Notes under the pieces: generated by a model
Databases searched by the model: none
Told to the model about the DNA's origin: nothing
What the model saw: the letters and a program-made list of their open reading frames with translations, nothing else
NCBI GenBank assembly: GCA_023150895.1
Contig: JAKLJY010000046.1
Location: 1 to 60,166, forward strand
Source: Myxococcota bacterium
Lineage (GTDB): Bacteria > Myxococcota_A > Bradymonadia > UBA7976 > UBA1532
Length of the DNA: 60,166 nt
Direction: 5' to 3'
Shown: in pieces, positions 17,425 to 27,100 of the stretch
How positions within the stretch are numbered: position 1 is the first letter of the stretch
Layout of the letters: each line of letters opens with the position of its first letter
Translations under genes and position numbers: made by a program

Positions 17425-18206
17425 TTCTCACGCAATGGGTAGAAGAGGCCGGCACGCAGCCGGACACCATTCTCGAAGTCGAGCTCGAACGCCCCGGCCT
17501 CGTGGACGATGTACGCGGTCTCGCTGACGTCGACGTGCCAGATTCGGGTGACGTCGACCCAGCCCTCGGTCGCGCGCGCGCCCTCGAACATCGCGCCTTC
17601 GAACGACCCGCTCTCGAGGGGCAGTTCGAGGCCGGCCCGGGCGGAGATCAAACGACCGCCGACACATCGGCAATACTCGCTCGGTCCGTCGGGGGCGCAA
17701 TACTCGAGCTGCGCCTGCGAGCGCGATTCGAGACCGGCGTCGGCCGGGGTCGCCGCGTCGGTCGGGGTCGCCGCGTCGGTCGGGGTCGCTGCGTCGGCCG
17801 GGGTCGCCGCGTCGGTCGGGGTCGCCGCGTCGGTCGGGGTCGCTGCGTCGGTCGGGGTCGCTGCGTCGGTCGGGGTCGCCGCGTCGATCGGGGTCGCTGC
17901 GTCCGGCCACGGCCCGGTGTCGGGCCACGGCGTCGCCGGCGGGGGCACGAGGGGCGGCCACAGCCAGACGCGGGGGCCCTGGCCGCAATACGAGTCGCTC
18001 GGCTCGCACGACCAGTTCAGGCACTCGATGGTCGCCCCGTAGTCTTCGTAGAATTCGGCGCGCCCGCCGGACTCCACGACGGCCAGGACCACGTACGGCA
18101 CCGTGTTCGGCACCTCCGTCTGGGCCGCGCAGGCCGACGCCAGCACGACGGAGGCGGCGAAGCAGACGAAGCGGCGCTGGCGCGTGGAGACGAGCCTGGA
18201 CATCAT
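17421..18206 (-). CDS. Predicted lipoprotein with a (DAATPT)n repeat spacer
   Basis: 261 aa from the first of two adjacent ATGs (18206, 18203). The signal FVCFAASVVLASAC gives a lipobox at LASAC. Residues about 40-85 form a small Cys-containing domain (YGATIECLNWSCEPSDSYCG). A spacer of nine hexapeptides DAATP(T/I/A) follows, then a C-terminal domain with YCAPDGPSEYCRCVGG and SFEGAMFEGARATEGW. I do not recognise either domain. It is coupled by ATGA to the barrel gene, a lipoprotein/barrel pairing suggestive of an outer-membrane complex. A divergent lipoprotein gene begins 109 bases away. Confidence 0.75.
   Translation of the reverse strand: MMSRLVSTRQRRFVCFAASVVLASACAAQTEVPNTVPYVVLAVVESGGRAEFYEDYGATIECLNWSCEPSDSYCGQGPRVWLWPPLVPPPATPWPDTGPWPDAATPIDAATPTDAATPTDAATPTDAATPTDAATPADAATPTDAATPTDAATPADAGLESRSQAQLEYCAPDGPSEYCRCVGGRLISARAGLELPLESGSFEGAMFEGARATEGWVDVTRIWHVDVSETAYIVHEAGAFELDFENGVRLRAGLFYPLREK
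17742..17903. repeat. In-frame 18-bp tandem repeat, nine units
   Basis: Nine 18-base units of the type GTCGGGGTCGCCGCGTCG, with a few substitutions, encode the DAATPx spacer of the lipoprotein. A change in copy number would keep the frame and only change spacer length. Confidence 0.9.
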
Positions 18207-18315
18207 GTCCGACGTTATCGGACATGCCGGGTTCGAGTCGAGCCGGCGCGCGCGCAGACGCATCCAGGGAAGCACCGATTGACGCGCGGCGTTTCGTTTG
18301 TCGTAGTCGCGCTCG

Positions 18316-20976
18316 ATGGAGTCCCGCTGCCCGAATCGCCCCGGACGTCTCGCGTTGTCGCTCCTGGTCGGCTCGCTCCTCGGCTGCGGGTCGTCACCGG
18401 ACGCGGCGGGGTCCGGCGACGCGAAATTTCCGGCGCTCGACGCGGTCGTCGCGCTCGATGCCAGCCACGAGACAACGCCCGAAACACCCGACGGGGCGCC
18501 GCGGGATCCGGATGCCGGCCTCGTGCACACCGACGCCGCGTCCTGGGACCCAGACGCGGCGGTCGTCGCGCCGGACGCCGCCCGCCGGGAGCCGGACGCG
18601 GCCGGTTTGCCAATCGACGCGGCGTCCAAGGACCCCGACGCCGGGCTCGTGACAAACGACGCCGCGTATGAGCCACCCGACGCGGTCCCCCGGGACCCCG
18701 ATGCCGCCGCTGCCCGAATCGACGCCACGCCCCGGGACCCCGACGCGGCCGTTGTCCGAATCGACGCCGCGCCCAGGGACCCCGACGCGGCCCCCGGGGA
18801 CCCCGACGCCGCACGCTTGCCACCCGACGCCGCACGATTGCCAAACGACGCCGCCCTCGACTGTCCGCCCGGCTTCGAGGGCGCCCCGCCCGACGGCTGT
18901 TTCGACGTCGACGAGTGCGCGCGCGGGCTCGGCGCCTGCGATGCACCCGCCCTCTGCGCCAACACACCCGGTGGGTACACCTGCGACACCCCGTTCGACG
19001 CGGACGGCTTCACCGACCTGACGGCCTTTCTTGCCCCGGACGCGCGCCTCGTGTTCCTGGCGGCCGACGGCGACGATGGGCTGGCCGCGCAGGTTCACGG
19101 CCGCGGGTACTACCAGCCCGACGACCCCGAGATCGGCCCCGATCCGACGCATCCGTTCGGCGAGATCGTCCCGTATGGCACCCTCGCCGCGGCGCGCGCG
19201 GCCCAACGCATCAACCGCCGCATCGACGGCAATCCCGGCGAGCCCCGGTATCCGGAGTGGATGCTCTTTCGCCGCGGCGACACACTCGACATCGGGCAGA
19301 CGAGCCCCCTGGAGGCCCACGTCGGCGGGCGCTCGGCCCGGGAGCGCCGCGTCTACACGGCCTGGGGTCCCGACGCGCTCCCGCGCCCGGTCCTGCGCGG
19401 CACACCGCCCACCTGGATCACGCAATGGGGCAGCCGTGGGGGCGGGCAAGTTGCGGTCGCGTCTCTCGAGTTCGCCTACCCGCCGGACCTGGACATGACC
19501 GGACGGACGAGCCCGCCGAGCATCGGGTTTGCGATGGCATACGGCGCGTCGGACGTGCTCATCGAGGACGTCCTGTTCCCGCCGGTCTACAACAACACCA
19601 TCCAGAGCGACGCCGACGAGGTTACCGTGCGGCGCAGTGTGATCAGCGGCAACTGGAACGCCGACGCTCACAATCAGGGCGTGTTCGTCGGCGGCGCCGG
19701 GGACATCGTGCTCGAAGAGTGCGTCCTGGACATGAACGGCTACCTGGAGGATCCGTCGCGCCCGGCGACCTGGACCCGCGGCGTCCGCGCCGACACACCC
19801 GACGTGCCCGGGGGCCGGCCCGACTACGGCCCCTGGCCGAATGTGCAACCGAACCGGTCATTCTATGACCGCAACGCGTATCTGTCGTCGTATCGCTCGA
19901 TGCGATTCCGCGGCAACATCGTGTCACGCGGCGGCGGCGGAGGCGCAGTCCAGATGCGGGTGGGTGGCATGGCCGCGCGCAATGTGTTTCTGTTCAACGA
20001 GTCTGCGCTGACCACCTGCCATGAGCAAGCGGACCGCGGGTTCCTGCAGGATGCCGACGTCTCGCGCAACCTCGTGCTCCACGACGACCACCTGCTGCCG
20101 CCCGGGGGATTCGGGCAGGGGCTCGGCGCGTGCGCCGGCGCGGGCTTCACCGCGACGGCCACCGACAACGTCGTCGCGCACTTTCACCGCTGGAACAACG
20201 GCGGCGCGCTCCTCTTCGGGGGGGGCGTGCCGGCCTTTGCGGCGCAGAGTCTCCCCGGACAGCGCGCCGCCTTCGTGACATTGCGGGACAACGCCCTGCT
20301 GACACCCCGGCACGGGGCGGCACTCTGGCTGGAGGGCACCGCCGCCGAGAGCGGCGTCGAGCGCGCTGCGGTCGCGAGCAACGCCGTGGCGGTCACCAAC
20401 ACCGGACGCGTCGCCCGCGCGGGCGATCCCATCGCCGTCGACGGCGTGGACTTCGGCGGACCGGATGTCGGCGGCAATGACTACGCGACGCCGGCACTCG
20501 CGCCCTTCGGGCTCGGCGCGGGCCCGATCGATGGCCGCTTCGCGGACTGGCAGGCCGCGGGGTTCGACCTCGCCGGGCACCAACACGCGGACGTCACCGC
20601 CCTCGCCGTGGCCGTCGGCTGGCCGGATCACACCCGCGACATCGTCGGGTACATGCAAACCCTCGATGCGGCCTACGTCCCCGACGAGGCGGTCACGGTC
20701 GACGCGGGCGCACCGGCGGAGAATCGCCGCCCTGACGCGCCGCCCGTCTGGCGGGTGCTGCGCGACTACGTCGGGTTCCCGCACGACCGCGCCGAGCGCC
20801 CGCCGATGACCGAAGCCGAGGCGCGGCTGGTCGCGCGCCGGTACCACGCGTTTCTGACCTTCATCGAGCGGGCCAAGGCGAACCGGCGCGGCGCCTACGA
20901 CCGTCGCTACACCGCGGATGCGTTGAATGACTGGGTACGCGCCGGGTTCGGCAAGCCGGTCGTGGGCGATCGGTAG
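18316..20976 (+). CDS. Lipoprotein with EGF-like domain and right-handed beta-helix (pectate-lyase-like)
   Basis: 886 aa. The lipobox is LLGC (Cys24). Residues about 28-180 are a Pro/Asp/Ala spacer with many PDA units. Residues 183-223 form a Ca-binding EGF-like module (DVDEC...CANTPGGYTC), uncommon in bacteria but frequent in this lineage. The remaining ~650 residues have the look of a parallel beta-helix: short repeated strands such as VLIEDVLF, EVTVRRSVISGN, DIVLEECVLDMNG, MRFRGNIVSRG, SRNLVLHDD, with N/G turns. Such domains usually bind or cleave polysaccharides. I see no certain catalytic residues. It is lipid-anchored, probably exposed on the cell surface, and converges with the next gene 12 bases away. 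Confidence 0.8.
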   Translation: MESRCPNRPGRLALSLLVGSLLGCGSSPDAAGSGDAKFPALDAVVALDASHETTPETPDGAPRDPDAGLVHTDAASWDPDAAVVAPDAARREPDAAGLPIDAASKDPDAGLVTNDAAYEPPDAVPRDPDAAAARIDATPRDPDAAVVRIDAAPRDPDAAPGDPDAARLPPDAARLPNDAALDCPPGFEGAPPDGCFDVDECARGLGACDAPALCANTPGGYTCDTPFDADGFTDLTAFLAPDARLVFLAADGDDGLAAQVHGRGYYQPDDPEIGPDPTHPFGEIVPYGTLAAARAAQRINRRIDGNPGEPRYPEWMLFRRGDTLDIGQTSPLEAHVGGRSARERRVYTAWGPDALPRPVLRGTPPTWITQWGSRGGGQVAVASLEFAYPPDLDMTGRTSPPSIGFAMAYGASDVLIEDVLFPPVYNNTIQSDADEVTVRRSVISGNWNADAHNQGVFVGGAGDIVLEECVLDMNGYLEDPSRPATWTRGVRADTPDVPGGRPDYGPWPNVQPNRSFYDRNAYLSSYRSMRFRGNIVSRGGGGGAVQMRVGGMAARNVFLFNESALTTCHEQADRGFLQDADVSRNLVLHDDHLLPPGGFGQGLGACAGAGFTATATDNVVAHFHRWNNGGALLFGGGVPAFAAQSLPGQRAAFVTLRDNALLTPRHGAALWLEGTAAESGVERAAVASNAVAVTNTGRVARAGDPIAVDGVDFGGPDVGGNDYATPALAPFGLGAGPIDGRFADWQAAGFDLAGHQHADVTALAVAVGWPDHTRDIVGYMQTLDAAYVPDEAVTVDAGAPAENRRPDAPPVWRVLRDYVGFPHDRAERPPMTEAEARLVARRYHAFLTFIERAKANRRGAYDRRYTADALNDWVRAGFGKPVVGDR

Positions 20977-20988
20977 GCGCGGCGCGGG

Positions 20989-23169
20989 TCAACACCCCCG
21001 CCGGCTCCCGGGCGCGAAGCCGCCGACGTCACAGCCGAGCAGGCCCTGCAGGATGTAGTCGGGGCCCGTGCAGCGGCCGGCGGCGTCGCGCGGGCCGCAG
21101 TTCTCCTCGTGACGTTCGAGGCGCACGCGCTCGAAGAACTGCACGCGGCGGCGCGCCCCGTCCCGACCCACTGCGACCTCGACTTCAGGGGAAACCGGGT
21201 AGCCCTGCAGGGCGAGGCTCTCCTCCGGGGTGACGCCGGGGCGTCCGTCGAACTGTCGGCCGTGCCCGCGCCAGTGTTCGAGCATCTCGCCGCAGACCCA
21301 GTGGCCGATGGGCCGGTCGGCGGGGGGGCCGAGACACTCACACGCGCCGCGGCGCTCGCCCGGTGCGCAGGTCTCCCAGGCGTCCGGGTCGAGGCCCGCC
21401 TCCAGCGCCGCGGATCGGCCCAGCAGGCCCAGACTGACGGCGTAACGCGCGTCGCCGGCGAGGGTCGGGTGGTACTCGAGCCGCTGCCGTTGAAGCCATT
21501 GGCCGAAGAAGGTGTATCCGGTGACGGGGTCCGTCAGACACCCGGCCGGCGCGACAGGGAAACCGAACGCCGACAGCCCCCCGTCCCGCTCGAACACCTC
21601 GGCGAATACACCGGGCAGACACTGGCCGGTCTCGTCGAAACATCGGGGCGCGCGTCCCTGCGGTGGCTCGACACACGGGCCACGTCCGTCGAGCGGACCG
21701 GCGGGTGGGCCCCCGTCGGCGGCGAGCGCGCGCAGCGCGGCCCAGGGGTTACGGTCGGCGTCGCCCCCGGCGTCCGCACCGCCCGCGCGGTACGGGGTCA
21801 GGTACTCCGACGCGAAGGCCGCGTTGCCCAGGGTGAAGTAGATCGCGCCGTGCAGGGGGTGGCGCCCGGGGGTCCCGTTCCAGGTCTCGACGGTCGCGTA
21901 GGCGTCGATGAGAAAGCGCGCGAGCCGGGGGATCTCGTCCGCGCGGCGCTCGGCCCCCGGGCTGCCGGGCGCGGCGGGCGGGTGGACGAGCGCGCTGAAC
22001 TCGGTGAGCAGGAGCGGCGTGCGGGCGTGCCCGGCGGCGTCGACGAGGTCGACCTGCCCGAAGAGCTGCGCCCGGAAGGCGTCGATTGCGGGCCAGCCGC
22101 CGTTGTCCTCGGGCCGCACCCAGCCACCGTAGGCGTGCAGCGCCAGGCCGTCGAGCTCGGCCGGGGACAGCGCCGCGAGCAGCGCCCGCAGCGTCTCGTC
22201 TCCGCTCTGCAGGCGGTCGCCCTGCGCGGGTCCCGGCGAGACGGCGCCGAGAAACACGCGGTCCTCGGCGTGCCCCGGTGCGGCGTGAATGCGGGCGCGG
22301 ACGGCCCGGTAGACCGCCGCGATCCAGCCGGCCTCCATGCGTCCGCCCGGAAAGGCCCGGGCCTCGACGGCCAGGTTGAATTCGTTGCCGATGACCCAGT
22401 CGTGGGCGTGTTCGGCCCCGGGCGTCGCCAGGAGTGCGTCGACGAAGTGCAGGTAGCAGTCGAGGTGGGTCCCCCCGTCGCGCGAGGGGCCGAGGGCACC
22501 GGGGCCGTCGCGGCGGGCGAGGCACCAGCCCACGTCGCCGGGCGGGGGCAGCGAGGCGCCGGCGGTCGGCGTGCCGTCGGCGTAGGCGCTCGCGTCCGGC
22601 CGGGCGTAGTCGAGGCGAACGACCGGCGTGAGGCTCGCGCCGACGGCCCGCACTGCGCCGGCCGCCTCCGCGGGGAGCCAGTCGAGATCGGTCGAGTAGA
22701 CCACTCGCATCGCGAAGCCGCCGGCCGGCAGAGCCTCGCGCGCGACGGCGAGCCCCGCGGGCGTGAACTCGACGTCGTGCAGGCCCATCAGGCGCCGGCC
22801 CGGCGGCAGGGGGCGGCGCCGCACCTCGACTGCGGCGGCCCGCTCCGGCGTTTCAGCGGCAGGGCGCGCGTCCGGCAAGCGCGCGGCGGCGTCCGTGCCG
22901 GGCGCGCGCTCCGCCGAGGTGCCAGGCACTTCGGCAGAAGCGCCCGCCGAGGTGCCAGGCACTTCGGCAGAAGCGCCCGCCGAGGTGCCAGGCACTTCGG
23001 CAGGCACTTCGGCAGGCCGCCCCCGCGGGATCACGCTCTCGGCGGCGGCACCGGCATCGCGGGCGGCCCCGGAGCCGAGACCGTCGAGCGCCTCGGGGGC
23101 GGCGGCCCCCCCGGCGCAGGCCGTGAGCGGCAGGAAGAGCGACATCAGGCGGGCGAGGCGGACGGTCAT
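20989..23169 (-). CDS. Lipoprotein with a clan-A glycoside-hydrolase-like TIM barrel and FGFPV-type C-terminal repeats
   Basis: 726 aa, with lipobox LTAC. A low-complexity spacer (about 20-115) includes two and a half AEVPGTSAGAS repeats. The central domain looks like a TIM barrel: VIGNEFNLAVEA offers an acid/base glutamate after Asn (E263), LALHAYGGW lies between, and LLLTEFSAL offers a nucleophile (E390), which is clan GH-A logic. The C-terminal ~200 residues contain two Cys-rich copies of a module with ERDGGLSAFGFPV, then WLQRQRLEYHP and FFERVRLERHEE. These resemble the wall-associated repeats seen in Chloroflexota proteins. The glycan target is unknown, and catalysis is inferred from motif placement only. 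Confidence 0.7.
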   Translation of the reverse strand: MTVRLARLMSLFLPLTACAGGAAAPEALDGLGSGAARDAGAAAESVIPRGRPAEVPAEVPGTSAGASAEVPGTSAGASAEVPGTSAERAPGTDAAARLPDARPAAETPERAAAVEVRRRPLPPGRRLMGLHDVEFTPAGLAVAREALPAGGFAMRVVYSTDLDWLPAEAAGAVRAVGASLTPVVRLDYARPDASAYADGTPTAGASLPPPGDVGWCLARRDGPGALGPSRDGGTHLDCYLHFVDALLATPGAEHAHDWVIGNEFNLAVEARAFPGGRMEAGWIAAVYRAVRARIHAAPGHAEDRVFLGAVSPGPAQGDRLQSGDETLRALLAALSPAELDGLALHAYGGWVRPEDNGGWPAIDAFRAQLFGQVDLVDAAGHARTPLLLTEFSALVHPPAAPGSPGAERRADEIPRLARFLIDAYATVETWNGTPGRHPLHGAIYFTLGNAAFASEYLTPYRAGGADAGGDADRNPWAALRALAADGGPPAGPLDGRGPCVEPPQGRAPRCFDETGQCLPGVFAEVFERDGGLSAFGFPVAPAGCLTDPVTGYTFFGQWLQRQRLEYHPTLAGDARYAVSLGLLGRSAALEAGLDPDAWETCAPGERRGACECLGPPADRPIGHWVCGEMLEHWRGHGRQFDGRPGVTPEESLALQGYPVSPEVEVAVGRDGARRRVQFFERVRLERHEENCGPRDAAGRCTGPDYILQGLLGCDVGGFAPGSRRGC
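22912..23003. repeat. 33-bp in-frame tandem repeat (2.8 units)
   Basis: Two identical 33-base units (22912-22944, 22945-22977) and most of a third code for AEVPGTSAGAS. Each carries the interrupted palindrome GTGCCAGGCAC. A smaller GGCACTTCGGCA duplication follows. Confidence 0.85.
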
Positions 23170-23225
23170 GGGCAGGGCTCCGTTCGAGGCCCGCGCAGGC
23201 TACGCCGCTCCCCCGCGCGGCGCGG

Positions 23226-24095
23226 TCACGACGGCGCCAAAGGGTGATCCCCGCGCGCCAGACGCAGGGCCGACGGCGAGTGACCCGTCGCCGCCCGCAC
23301 CGCCCGCCCCATGTGTTGCACCGAGGCGTACCCGGCCGAGAGCGCGATGGTGGTCAACGGCGCGTCGGTCTCCCGGATGCGGGCGAGCGCGGTCTCGAGG
23401 CGGACGCCGGCCTGCTCGGCCCGGTGGGACGTCCCCGCGGCGGCCAGCGCGCGTTGCAGCGTTCGCACCGAGCGCCCGAGCGCAGCCGCCACCTCGGCGG
23501 GTGTTGCGTCCGGCGTGCGCCGGAGGACCGCGCGGACCTGCGCCCGGAGGTCCTCCGGCTCGGTGGCGTCCCGGACGGCGGCCGCCAGGGCGGTCTCGAC
23601 GTCGGCCGGTGGGTGTTCGAGAAAACGGAGCCCGGCGCCCACGTCGGGGACCACCGCGACAGGGAAAGGCGCCGGCGTGACCCCGAAGAACCCGGCCACC
23701 GCCGCGCCCGCCAGCCCCGGCGCGCAAGCGACCGCCAGTCGGGTGACCCGCTGCGCCAGTCGGGTCCGGTTCGCCGCGACGTAGGCCTCGAAGTGGGCGA
23801 ACGCCGCCGGCTCGACCGCCGCGAGGCCGCGCACGTCCACCAGTGAGGCGTGCGGCGAGACCCCGGGGGCAAGTTCGGTGGCGAGCGCCGCGACGAGCTC
23901 CTGTACGGCGTCCGGCGCCGGGGTGCCGACGAGCGCGAAGCCCCACAGCGCCGGCGAGTGACAGAAGGCCACCCACCCGGCCCCGGCCAGATAGCGCCCG
24001 GCCGGGGCCTGCGCGTAGTCGGGCAGGGCGGCGGCGCGGGTCATCGGGGCGACGGCGTCGCGCCGCGTCCGTGTGGGTGGCTTGCGGTCGAACAT
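23226..24095 (-). CDS. AraC-family transcriptional regulator
   Basis: 289 aa. The C-terminal ~85 residues form an AraC/XylS double helix-turn-helix: TPAEVAAALGRSVRTLQRAL for the first HTH and PLTTIALSAGYASVQHMGRAVRAATG for the second. The N-terminal ~190 residues are Ala-rich and do not show an obvious cupin pattern, so the ligand-sensing domain is unassigned. The ATG at 24095 gives the longest frame; an ATG at 24044 is also possible. It lies between two lipoprotein genes on the same strand, with 56-57 base gaps on both sides, and its targets may be these neighbours (inference). Confidence 0.85.
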   Translation of the reverse strand: MFDRKPPTRTRRDAVAPMTRAAALPDYAQAPAGRYLAGAGWVAFCHSPALWGFALVGTPAPDAVQELVAALATELAPGVSPHASLVDVRGLAAVEPAAFAHFEAYVAANRTRLAQRVTRLAVACAPGLAGAAVAGFFGVTPAPFPVAVVPDVGAGLRFLEHPPADVETALAAAVRDATEPEDLRAQVRAVLRRTPDATPAEVAAALGRSVRTLQRALAAAGTSHRAEQAGVRLETALARIRETDAPLTTIALSAGYASVQHMGRAVRAATGHSPSALRLARGDHPLAPS

Positions 24096-24152
24096 CGGCC
24101 GCGACGATAGCAGACACAGAGGCCGGGGCGCTGCGTCAGAACGCCCGCGGCC

Positions 24153-27100
24153 TCACGGCCCGACGCAGATCCCGTCGCCGTCGAAGTCCGGGTCGTCACA
24201 GACACCGGCGCAGGCGTCGAGCCACCGGGCCGCGTCACAGCGCGCCCCGGCGACGCTCAGCGTCTTCGGGAGGAAGACATAGTCGAACCGGTCGCGGGCC
24301 GGGCTGTCGACCACGAAGTAGTGTCGACCGGCCGGCAGGGTCTCGACGAGCCGTGCACAGCCACCGCCCGCGCCGTCGTCGTCGGTGGCGAGCGGCGCGG
24401 CGAGCGCACCGAACGAGCCCTCCGAGGCGAGCAGATCCGCGTCGACACGGGTGATGCGGGTGTCTCCGGGGCAGAGGCCGTCCGTCCCGAACACATCGAC
24501 GGCGAGCGCCGTCTCGACCTCGAGATCCACCGCGAAGGCGTCGTGCGTGTCGACGACGACACCCCCGCCGAGACTGCCGCCGACCCGCGCCCCGGGCCGG
24601 ACCGCCGCGGCGTCGATGGCCGCGATGGCCTCGTTGGGTTCGCTCTCGCTCGTCGTCGCCAGGGCGCCACAGATCCCCTCCCCCGCGGACGCACCGACGA
24701 GACAGAGGCCGGTGTCGCATCGGTCGAACGCGCCGCCGCGGTCGCAGACCCCGCCCTCGGCCACGCGCAGGTCGACCTCGAGCGCGTAGCCGAACGCCTG
24801 CACGCCACCGGGCACCGGGCCGATGGCGACCCGGTACACACCCGGTTCGAGGGCGAGGTCGAGCCCGGCGCACGGCTGCGCGCCTCCGCCGCCGGCCGCC
24901 ACGCGTTCGAGCGCGCCCTCCGTGACACGCGCAAGTTCGACCGTCGCGTCCCGAGTGCACGCACCCTCGGCGTCGAGAACGCGAATCGTGGCATCGACGG
25001 GGTGCCGCACGACGAGGTCGTGCAGGCCGAGCAGCCCGACGTTCACCTGACCGGCCGTCTGTCCCGGCAGGGTCTCGCGGACCTCGACACACCGGCCGTC
25101 GAGGTCCCCGTCGAGGTCGAGACAGGCAGCACCGAATCCGCACCCGTTCTCGCGGCCGGCCGCGTCGCAGCGTCCGTCCACCTCGATGAGGGGCCGCGCG
25201 CGGACCCGGAGAACGTAGTCGAACGGGGCGCCCGCCTCCACCCCGTGCTCCACCGCGAAGAAGTGCACCCCCGCGGGCAGCGCCGCGGCGAGGCGACTGC
25301 ATGGCGCGAGCCCCCCGTCGTCGTCGACGCCGAGTCGGGCCCCGGGGGTGAGCGCCGCCCCGAGGCCATCCGCCTCGAAGACGGCCCCGTCGATGCGGGC
25401 GAGGCGAGTGTCCCCCGGGCACGCGCCGGCGCCGTCGTCGGTCTCGACGGTCACCCAGGCGGGCTCGGGCACGCGAACGGCGAAGACGTCGATTTCTCGC
25501 GCCTCGAGGCGCGCCCGGCGGTCGACGTTCACGAACGAGAGGGCGGCCTCGACCGCCGCCCGGTCGTCGTCGGGCTCGACGTGCGCCACGATGGGCAGGG
25601 GCAGCGGGTCGAGGGGCAGACAGACACCGAAACCGTCGCGCCCGCCCTGCAGGCAGAACGTGCCGTCTTCACATCGCTCGATGTCCGACACCCGCGGGCA
25701 CGCTTCACCGACGAGCAGGCGGGTCGCGACGTCGAACCGGGCGACGAGTTCGACGTCGCCGATCCGGCCGGGCGCGGTCAGTGTGAAGGCATAGCGCGCC
25801 GGTTCGAGGTCGATCTCATACACGAGACAGCCTGCCCCGGGCTCGACACGGTCGACCAGGACCGAGGCGTTCGCGTCGCGCGCCGTCACCTCGAGGCGGA
25901 GCCCGGCGACACAGTCCCCGGCGGGACCCTTGACCTCGACGGTCACCCGCGCGCGGCGGTCGAGGTCGAGCCGGAACACGAGGCCCGCGTCGGTCAGCGT
26001 CTCGGCAAATTCGCCACCCGGCAAGGCATCGCGCTCGTCGTCGGGCAGACACAGGCCGTTCAGGCGGCCGCCTTCCAGGACGCAGCGCTCGCCGAAGAAG
26101 CACGCCGATACGTCGTCACACGCCCGCCCGCCTTCCTGGCAACCGCCGTTGCGACACAGCGTCCCGGCGACGCAAACGAGGTCCGAAACGCACGCCGCGG
26201 TCTCACACGCGTTCGCCGGGTTGCAGAACTGCCCGAGCGCACAGTTGGCGTCGAAGACACACTCGACACACGCCTCGTTGAACGCGCAGTCATCGTCCTC
26301 GCAGTCCCAGAGGCCGTCGAAGTCGTCGTCCGCGCCGTTGTCGCACGCCTCGGCACCGGCGCAGATTCCGCCCTGGAACTGGCAGTCGGCGTCCTCGCAG
26401 TCCCAGAGGCCGTCGCGGTCGTCATCGAAGCCGTTGTCGCAGATTTCGGGCCTCGCGCAGACGCCGCCGGGAAACCGGCAGTCCGCGTCCTCGCAGTCCC
26501 AGAGGCCGTCGAAGTCGTCGTCGAAGCCGTTGTCGCAGATTTCGGGCCTCGCGCAGACGCCGCCGGGAAACCGGCAGTCCGCGTCCTCACAGTCCCAGAG
26601 GAAATCGCCGTCGTCGTCGAGCCCATTGTCGCAGATCTCGGGCGCGGCGGGCTGGCAGAACGGCCCGAACGCGCAGTCGTCGTCCTCGCAATCCCAGAGA
26701 CCGTCGAAGTCGTCGTCCGCGCCGTTGTCGCAGATTTCGGGGGCCGCGCAGATGCCGCCGGGGAACCGGCAGTCCGCGTCGTCACAGTCCCAGAGGAAAT
26801 CGCCGTCGTCGTCGAGCCCGTTGTCGCAGATCTCCGGCGGGACGGGCTGGCAGAAGGGCTCGAAAGCGCAGTCGTCGTCAGCGCAGTCCCAAAGACCGTC
26901 GAAGTCGTCGTCTGCGCCGTTGTCGCAGATCTCGGGTTCGGGAGACGGGCAGAACGCTGTCTGCCGGCAGTCCTCGTCCTGGCAGTCGTACAGACCGTCG
27001 AGGTCGTCATCGAGCGCGTTGTCGCAGATCTCCGGCCGAGCGGGGCAGTCGATTTCGTCGGAGCCATCGCCGCAGTCGTCGCGGCCGTCACACCGCAACG

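Noticed and set aside
17742-17903. Possible CRISPR array
   Set aside because: The 18-bp units are directly adjacent, have no spacers and code in frame for a lipoprotein spacer.
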